This document shows, in pieces, positions 14,169 through 18,582 of a DNA stretch of 18,582 nt; positions within the stretch are counted from its first letter, which is position 1; the number at the start of each line of letters is the position of its first letter. The stretch comes from Treponema sp. UBA1798 (GTDB lineage: Bacteria; Spirochaetota; Spirochaetia; Treponematales; Treponemataceae): positions 11,063 through 29,644 of the forward strand of contig DCFS01000134.1 in the NCBI GenBank assembly GCA_002319875.1. Reading direction: 5' to 3'. Made by a program: the position numbers and the translations under genes. The notes beneath the pieces were generated by a model, which worked only from the letters and a program-made list of their open reading frames with translations, searched no databases and was not told where the DNA came from.

Positions 14169-15278
14169 TTATATCCGGGAGGAACGTTGTCTCAGATACA
14201 TATCTGCAAGAACTATTGCAGACATTGCTTCTGCGACCGGTACGATCCTTGGACACAGACATACGTCGTGTCTCCCTTCGATCAGCAGATCCGATTCTTC
14301 GAACGTTGTCTGTGAATTTTGTTTTTTTTCCGAAACGGTCTGCTGCCTCCTGAGAATGCTGGGAACCGGTTTCACGGCAATGCGGAATATGATATCGTTT
14401 CCGCTGGATATGCCCCCGAGGACCCCGCCGGCATTATTGGTTCTGAATAAAGGAGTCCCGGTTTTATCGGTACACATGAAATCATTGTCCGTACTGCCGT
14501 TAAGATCCGCAGCAGCAAACCCGGCACCAAACTCGATTCCTTTTACAGCACCTATGGAAAGCATGGCTTTTGCAAGTTCTGCGTCCAGTTTGCAGAAAAC
14601 CGGCTCTCCCAGACCTGCAGGAACCCCGCTGATTCTGCATTCTATAATACCGCCTGCACTGTCTCCGTTTTTTCTCAGAACTTCTATGCGTGCTTCCATT
14701 GCTGCGGCAGCTTTACAGTCGGCGGCCCTCAAGGTATTCCGTTCCGTGTCACCGGGTATTATTTCGCTGCATGAAATTCCCGCGGCGCGCAGCGTATATG
14801 CCTTTACCGAAACAGGTACTGTATCGAGTATCATTTGTGCGACAGCCCCGGCTGCCACACGCGCTGCAGTTTCCCGTCCGCTTGACCTGCCGCCTCCACG
14901 GTGATCCCTGAATCCGTATTTCTGCGAATACGTATAATCCGCGTGTCCCGGACGGAATGTGTGTACAAGGTTGTCGTAGTCTCCTGAATGCTGGGAGGTG
15001 TTGCGGATAAGAAGCGCTATGGGAGTTCCCTCTGAAATTCCGTTAAATACTCCGCTCAGAATTTCTACGGTGTCCGCTTCCGATCGTGTCGTAACGGCAG
15101 CGCTCTTTTTCCCGGTGACAGATATTCCAGGTTTTCTTCTGTCAAGTGCTGCCTGTATACGGACAGCACTTATAGCGATTCCTGCCGGACAGCCGTCTAT
15201 AACTGTTCCCAGTCCCGCGCCATGACTTTCGCCGAATGTAGTTACACGGAAGATTTCTCCGATCGTATTCCCGCTCAT
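14169..15278 (-). CDS. aroC: Chorismate synthase
   Basis: This enzyme converts 5-enolpyruvylshikimate-3-phosphate to chorismate using reduced FMN, the last step of the shikimate pathway to aromatic amino acids and folate. The 369 residues are full length. All family signatures are visible: TFGESHG at 14-20, RRKPG near 47-51, RPGHADYTY at 109-117, the GGGRSSGRETAARVA block at 128-142, GGVLGGISSGNDI near the middle of the second half, and GRHDVCLCPRIVPVAEAM at about 335-352 (usually GRHDPC; Pro is Val here). AGAGG lies 6 bases before the ATG. It lies 41 bases downstream of the MATE gene on the same strand, and no other shikimate genes are in the window. Confidence 0.97.
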   Translation of the reverse strand: MSGNTIGEIFRVTTFGESHGAGLGTVIDGCPAGIAISAVRIQAALDRRKPGISVTGKKSAAVTTRSEADTVEILSGVFNGISEGTPIALLIRNTSQHSGDYDNLVHTFRPGHADYTYSQKYGFRDHRGGGRSSGRETAARVAAGAVAQMILDTVPVSVKAYTLRAAGISCSEIIPGDTERNTLRAADCKAAAAMEARIEVLRKNGDSAGGIIECRISGVPAGLGEPVFCKLDAELAKAMLSIGAVKGIEFGAGFAAADLNGSTDNDFMCTDKTGTPLFRTNNAGGVLGGISSGNDIIFRIAVKPVPSILRRQQTVSEKKQNSQTTFEESDLLIEGRHDVCLCPRIVPVAEAMSAIVLADMYLRQRSSRI

Positions 15279-15319
15279 ATAACGCCTCTTATTACGGGTA
15301 CTCTATCATATCGGTCATT

Positions 15320-16714
15320 CTATGCAAAGTTCAGTACGGATTCTTTTTCGTATTTTTTATGTTCTATGTTTGTTCTGCGGATGAATACCCATGCGACAAT
15401 ACCGGATGTTATACCGACGCAGCAGTTGCTTACCAGCATTGCGATCCCTACAGCTTCAATTCCCAGTTGCGTAAAGTGTATAAAGAAGTAGAGCGGAGGA
15501 ATACGGAATATAAAAAGACGGACTAGGTTTAAGGTAAGCGATATCCGTGTCCTGCCGAATCCGTACAGAAGACCCATTACGGATGTATTTACGGCAATCA
15601 GAATCGTATCAAGCCGTTCATACATATAAATTTTACCGATTTGAGCTGCGAAATCGGCATCCCCATGTGAAAAAATGGAAACAAGCGTGTCCTGAAAAAT
15701 ACCGGTTACGATAAAACAGATGAGCGAAAAAAACATATTTATTACGAATGTTTTATAGAAAATCTGAAGAGCCCTGGCGGGATTTCTGTTCCCGAGATTC
15801 TGGCTTATAAGTGATGTTTCTCCTTCCTGGAATCCTGCCGGAGGGTTCGTTGACAATCCTCCGAGCCGGTTCGATACACCGAGCGCTCCGATAACACTGC
15901 TGCCGTAGAACGCGCACATGGAGTTTACGATAACTTTACCGAAAGCGAAAATAAACTTTTCAAGAAAAATCGGAATGGACAGGTTTGCAAGCGGTTTAAG
16001 AAAAGCAGCATGGAATGTACAGGAATGAAAAGATATGCGGCAGGGATTTTTTCTGGACGCAAGATTTATAAGAGCTATGACGGTAAGTACCGATTGTGCG
16101 ATAAGCGTTGCAAGCGGAAGGAATATCATGCTCTTTCCGAGAATATAAATGAATATAATGTTCAATACGGTCTTTATTACTACAACAATCAGATTGTACC
16201 ACATATACATTTTGGTATTACCGAGTGCTTTTTCTATCGACAGGTATATCGTATTGATGAACAGGCATAGAAGGCCTGTTATTTCTATAATAAAATAAAC
16301 AGTACCGTCAGCCATAAGGTCTTCCGGCATACGGAGCAATCTGAGAAAAGGTTGCGCAAAGGGAATAATGGTACACAGAATTATGGCGGCAATACCAAGT
16401 GCTGTAAAAAACAGTGTGCTGATCTGGCTTCTGACTTTTTCCATGTCTCCGGCGCCGAAGAATCGGGAAATGATAATACCACCTCCTATGGCAAGTCCGC
16501 TGCCCACTGCGGAAAGCATGGTCGATATCTGGCTTATGAATGACACGATTGAAACAACTGAAGAACTTATATTTGCTGCAATAAGCGTATCAACAAACTG
16601 GAATATCTGACTGAGACTGTCATAAATGACAACCGGCAGGCTGATAGTAAAAATCACTTTCCATTGATTGTCCTCGAGTATGTATTTTCTTCGTTCCTGT
16701 GCTGTCGTTTTCAT
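15320..16714 (-). CDS. MATE-family multidrug/organic cation efflux transporter
   Basis: This inner-membrane antiporter belongs to the family that exports drugs or metabolites using a Na+ or H+ gradient. The 464 residues show about 12 hydrophobic segments in two homologous halves: LPVVIYDSLSQIFQFVDTLI and GSGLAIGGGIIISRFFGAGD in the first, LSIPIFLEKFIFAFGKVIVN and FQEGETSLISQNLGNRN in the second. These are the paired MATE patterns. The C-terminus is a short charged tail after the last segment. The start ATG lacks a Shine-Dalgarno and is preceded at 6 bases by an extended -10 (TGC-TAAAAT). It diverges from an AraC-type gene, its probable regulator. The substrate cannot be told from sequence. 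Confidence 0.92.
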   Translation of the reverse strand: MKTTAQERRKYILEDNQWKVIFTISLPVVIYDSLSQIFQFVDTLIAANISSSVVSIVSFISQISTMLSAVGSGLAIGGGIIISRFFGAGDMEKVRSQISTLFFTALGIAAIILCTIIPFAQPFLRLLRMPEDLMADGTVYFIIEITGLLCLFINTIYLSIEKALGNTKMYMWYNLIVVVIKTVLNIIFIYILGKSMIFLPLATLIAQSVLTVIALINLASRKNPCRISFHSCTFHAAFLKPLANLSIPIFLEKFIFAFGKVIVNSMCAFYGSSVIGALGVSNRLGGLSTNPPAGFQEGETSLISQNLGNRNPARALQIFYKTFVINMFFSLICFIVTGIFQDTLVSIFSHGDADFAAQIGKIYMYERLDTILIAVNTSVMGLLYGFGRTRISLTLNLVRLFIFRIPPLYFFIHFTQLGIEAVGIAMLVSNCCVGITSGIVAWVFIRRTNIEHKKYEKESVLNFA

Positions 16715-16720
16715 GTTTCT

Positions 16721-16729
16721 ATTTTAGCA
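16721..16729 (-). promoter_or_regulatory. Candidate MATE gene extended -10
   Basis: On the minus strand, TGC-TAAAAT forms an extended -10 element ending 6 bases before the ATG. No good -35 is visible. If used, the transcript would begin at or next to the start codon. Confidence 0.35.
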
Positions 16730-16746
16730 GTCTGAAAAATAAAATC

Positions 16747-16775
16747 TGTACACTATTTGTTATTTTTGGTAATAT
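16747..16775 (+). promoter_or_regulatory. Candidate araC-type gene promoter
   Basis: TGTACA (16747-16752), a 17-base spacer ending in TGG (extended -10 signal) and TAATAT (16770-16775). The expected start point is near 16782, giving a leader of about 5 bases before the ATG at 16787. Confidence 0.45.
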
Positions 16776-16797
16776 ATGTGCATAATATGATATTACC
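16768..16797. promoter_or_regulatory. Perfect 8-bp inverted repeat, candidate operator
   Basis: GGTAATAT (16768-16775) and ATATTACC (16790-16797) are perfect inverted copies with centres 22 bases apart, about two helical turns. The left arm coincides with the -10 of the AraC-type gene and the right arm lies in its first codons. Further ATTACC copies occur at 16809-16814 and 16817-16822. Confidence 0.45.
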
Positions 16798-17629
16798 TGA
16801 TAATGATGATTACCGTATTACCGGTACAGATGCCGGATTTGCAATTATAAAAAAATCTCACGCAAAAACCAATCCTTCCCGTCATTTCCATCCGTACTGG
16901 GAGCTGCTGTACATAGTCTCCGGAGAGCGTACGTTTTTTTATGCAAACAGAACACTGCATATAGAAGCCGGCGCATTTATCTGTATACCTCCCGGAGTAT
17001 TGCACCGTGCATTGAATCCTCCGGAGGAAATCTGCTGTCTTTATAATATTTATTTTGAGAATCAGTCAAATTTGTATTTTGCAGGTATTGAGTCGTTACT
17101 CACTGCGAAAGAGCCTTGTATAGAACTTTCTCCCGCTATACAGGAAAAAGTAACGCAGCTGTTTGCCCGTATCGGCATGGAAATGGAAGAGAAAAATGAT
17201 GGCTATATCCAGTTATCATGGGCCCTGATTATGGAAGTTCTGGTTACCGTGCGCCGCCAGCATTCTTCACGGGGTATCCTGATACGGCCGTCGCAGATCA
17301 TGAATTCATACGTTTCCGCTGCAGTGGATTATATCAATTCACATTACAGCGGCAGCCTTTCGCTTGCATCTGTCGCGCAACGCCTGCATATAAGTGCTTC
17401 GTATCTGAGCCGGGAATTTCACCGGGCAACGCCGTTTACTTTTATAGAGTATGTAAACAGTCTGCGTATCATGCATGCCTGTACGTTGTTGAAATCAGGT
17501 TCTTTAAATGTAACGGCAATATCAGAAGCCTGCGGGTTCGGCAGTATTACGCAGTTCGGACGCTGTTTCCGTTCTCTTACCGGTAAATCCCCGCTTGAGT
17601 ACAGAGATTTTTTTTACGGAAAGAACTGA
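16787..17629 (+). CDS. AraC-family transcriptional regulator with cupin sensor domain
   Basis: This is a DNA-binding regulator in the cytoplasm. With ATG 16787 it has 280 residues. Residues about 30-95 form an AraC-type cupin ligand/dimerisation domain (HFHPYWELLYIVSGERTFFY, then AGAFICIPPGVLHRA). The C-terminal AraC/XylS domain (about 175-278) has two helix-turn-helix units: LASVAQRLHISASYLSREFH near 193-212, and VTAISEACGFGSITQFGRCF near 242-261, followed by TGKSPLEYR. Upstream in-frame TTG and GTG codons (16757-16778) also lack a ribosome-binding site and fall in the promoter, so the ATG is preferred. The gene diverges from the MATE transporter, its likely target, and the inverted repeat across its start suggests autoregulation. 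The effector is unknown; a sugar or drug-like compound would fit the cupin class. Confidence 0.9.
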   Translation: MILPDNDDYRITGTDAGFAIIKKSHAKTNPSRHFHPYWELLYIVSGERTFFYANRTLHIEAGAFICIPPGVLHRALNPPEEICCLYNIYFENQSNLYFAGIESLLTAKEPCIELSPAIQEKVTQLFARIGMEMEEKNDGYIQLSWALIMEVLVTVRRQHSSRGILIRPSQIMNSYVSAAVDYINSHYSGSLSLASVAQRLHISASYLSREFHRATPFTFIEYVNSLRIMHACTLLKSGSLNVTAISEACGFGSITQFGRCFRSLTGKSPLEYRDFFYGKN

Positions 17630-17694
17630 GTGCGGCTTGTGAAATCCGTCTGACTTTTGCAGACGTCGCATGAGTATATGCGGTTTATCCCTGT

Positions 17695-17714
17695 AACCGT
17701 ACTTTCCGGTTTTT
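17695..17714 (+). terminator. Weak terminator-like hairpin after the AraC-type gene
   Basis: AACCG (17695-17699) pairs with CGGTT (17707-17711) around a 7-base loop, and the T-run spans 17710-17714. The stem is only 5 bp. An upstream CGGTT at 17681-17685 could pair with the same AACCG instead. Confidence 0.35.
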
Positions 17715-17718
17715 ACAC

Positions 17719-17736
17719 GACAGGATATCTCCTGTC
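17719..17736. repeat. 7-bp palindromic stem-loop in the araC-dapA gap
   Basis: GACAGGA and TCCTGTC are perfect inverted copies around TATC. No T-run follows on either strand, so it is not a terminator. It may be a protein site or an RNA stem; its role is unknown. Two more short stems precede it: CGTCTG/CAGACG (17647-17665) and CGCAT/ATGCG (17667-17682). Confidence 0.4.
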
Positions 17737-17766
17737 CGGCACTGTCCCGGGAAACCTCTTGTATAT

Positions 17767-17806
17767 TTTGCATAAAAATGCAATAGTGTAGTATAATTTG
17801 CATAAA
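17767..17806. repeat. TTTGCATAAA direct repeats around the dapA promoter
   Basis: The 10-mer TTTGCATAAA occurs exactly at 17767-17776 and 17797-17806, 30 bases apart. An inverted half, ATGCAA, lies at 17778-17783. The copies cover the -35 and the region just after the -10, where a repressor would be expected to bind. Confidence 0.45.
17768..17797 (+). promoter_or_regulatory. dapA promoter
   Basis: TTGCAT (17768-17773), an 18-base spacer and a perfect TATAAT (17792-17797) form a good vegetative-type promoter. Transcription should start near 17804. AAGAGG (17813-17818) is the ribosome-binding site 6 bases before the ATG. Confidence 0.7.
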
Positions 17807-17824
17807 TCAAACAAGAGGTTCTGT

Positions 17825-18582
17825 ATGGCATGTTTACGTGGTGCTTTTACGGCTATGGTAACGCCGATGTATGAAGATGGTTCGGTTGATTACGAAGGAT
17901 TCCGTAAACTGGTCAGGTTCCAGCTTGAAGGCGGAATAAACGGGCTTGTCCCGCTTGGAACAAGCGGAGAAACACCTACACTTGATGAAGATGAAGAGGC
18001 AAAACTGATTGATATCGTAATTCCTGAAGTACGCGCATATGAAAAAAAACACACCGTTAAAATACCGGTAATAATCGGAGCAGGCAGTAATAATACCCGG
18101 GATGCCGTCCGCTATGTTAAACGTGCCAGAGAGGCCGGTGCGGATGCGGCGCTGGTTGTAACCCCATATTATAACAAGCCGTCAGAGGAGGGAATCTATC
18201 GCCATTTTAAAGCAGTGTCTGAAGCAGGCCTTCCTGTCGTTGTGTACAATATTCAGGGGCGTACCGGTACAAATATCGGTACCCCGGTTCTTGAACGTAT
18301 CGCCGATTTACCGAACATTGCCGGTGTAAAGGAAGCCAGCGGAAATATAAACCAGATGATGGATGTAATACTCAGAATAAAATCGAAACATCCTGATTTC
18401 ACGGTGATGAGTGGAGACGATGCACTGACACTTCCGCTCGTTGCTGCCGGCGGTGACGGTATTATTTCCGTCGTTTCAAATCTGGCCCCGGGGATTGTTG
18501 CTGAAATGGTAAAATATGCGCTGGCTGGTGATTTTACCGCTGCACGTAAAATTCACTACCGGCTGCTGCCTTTCTTTAAAGC
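17825..18582 (+). CDS. dapA: 4-hydroxy-tetrahydrodipicolinate synthase (5' part, runs off the window)
   Basis: DapA condenses pyruvate and aspartate semialdehyde, the first committed step toward diaminopimelate and lysine. The visible 252 complete codons are open to the window edge; the family is about 290-300 residues, so roughly 40-50 are missing. Seen motifs are the start RGAFTAMVTPMYEDGSVDYEGF, PLGTSGETPTL near 43-53 (pyruvate-binding GTTGE-type loop), VVTPYYNKPS with the catalytic Tyr near 115, YNIQGRTG near 142 (normally YNVPGRT; Pro is Gln), and GVKEASGN with the Schiff-base Lys near 169. MSGDDALTLPLVAAGGDGIISVVSN matches the family's later strand. It has its own promoter and ribosome-binding site. 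The P-to-Q change in the YNVPGRT loop is unusual, and related N-acetylneuraminate lyase-type family members are a less likely alternative. Confidence 0.92.
   Translation, partial: MACLRGAFTAMVTPMYEDGSVDYEGFRKLVRFQLEGGINGLVPLGTSGETPTLDEDEEAKLIDIVIPEVRAYEKKHTVKIPVIIGAGSNNTRDAVRYVKRAREAGADAALVVTPYYNKPSEEGIYRHFKAVSEAGLPVVVYNIQGRTGTNIGTPVLERIADLPNIAGVKEASGNINQMMDVILRIKSKHPDFTVMSGDDALTLPLVAAGGDGIISVVSNLAPGIVAEMVKYALAGDFTAARKIHYRLLPFFK

Noticed and set aside
14050..14262. Minus-strand open frame of 85 codons between aroC and dacA
   Set aside because: Most of it is aroC read in another frame; it ends at the dacA start and has no recognisable content.
14161..14904. Long plus-strand open frame (247 codons) opposite aroC
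   Set aside because: It is antisense to an unmistakable chorismate synthase, has low-complexity Ala/Ser/Pro-rich composition and no family signature.
16757..16786. TTG/GTG starts extending the AraC-type protein by up to 10 residues
   Set aside because: They fall in the predicted promoter and have no ribosome-binding site; the extension shows no conserved feature.
17630..17824. Possible lysine riboswitch or T-box upstream of dapA
   Set aside because: The conserved core motifs of those RNAs are not visible, and a good promoter lies only about 55 bases before the ATG, leaving a leader of about 20 bases.

Overview
The window reads as an ordinary chromosomal segment of a spirochaete, most likely Treponema or a close relative. 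This is inferred from gene content and style: a single-chain glycyl-tRNA synthetase, a stand-alone chemotaxis signalling domain, an MptE/Maf-type (DUF115) protein, an HD-GYP-like protein, and moderately AT-leaning composition with many A/T homopolymers. No database search was possible. Coding density is very high, no stretch over 300 bases lacks a gene, and no rRNA, tRNA, CRISPR array, insertion sequence or prophage was seen.

Layout. (1) 44-3142, plus strand: a soluble MCP-type signalling protein with its own terminator, then glyS and a short aldo/keto reductase-like gene. (2) 3144-4397, minus: a divergent HD-GYP protein, convergent with the reductase and only 1 nt from it. (3) 4555-8892, minus: an overlapping operon lepB - ftsI-like PBP with a PASTA end - DUF115/Maf-like glycosyltransferase, closed by a strong hairpin terminator at 4497-4538. 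(4) 8941-12658, plus: a membrane-anchored LysM-M23 endopeptidase, a tiny zinc-ribbon protein, and an exported beta-propeller protein with a NodB-like C-terminal domain. (5) 12644-16714, minus: MATE transporter, aroC and a DacA-type D,D-carboxypeptidase. (6) 16787-17629, plus: an AraC-family regulator divergent from the MATE gene. (7) 17825 to the edge, plus: dapA, truncated by the window end.

The main theme is the cell envelope. Signal peptidase I, a transpeptidase, a LysM peptidoglycan hydrolase, a D,D-carboxypeptidase and a deacetylase-fold protein lie within about 9.5 kb, with DapA (lysine/DAP pathway) nearby. The AraC-MATE pair looks like a locally regulated efflux module, with a perfect inverted repeat in the divergent promoter.

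I did not find a clearly new multi-gene system. The most noteworthy points are three proteins that keep their fold signatures but have lost key catalytic residues (the reductase, the HD-GYP protein and the NodB domain). Others are terminators placed inside coding sequence at convergent gene ends, overlapping divergent promoters at lepB/M23, and several genes without a Shine-Dalgarno whose -10-like hexamers sit so close to the start that near-leaderless mRNAs are plausible.
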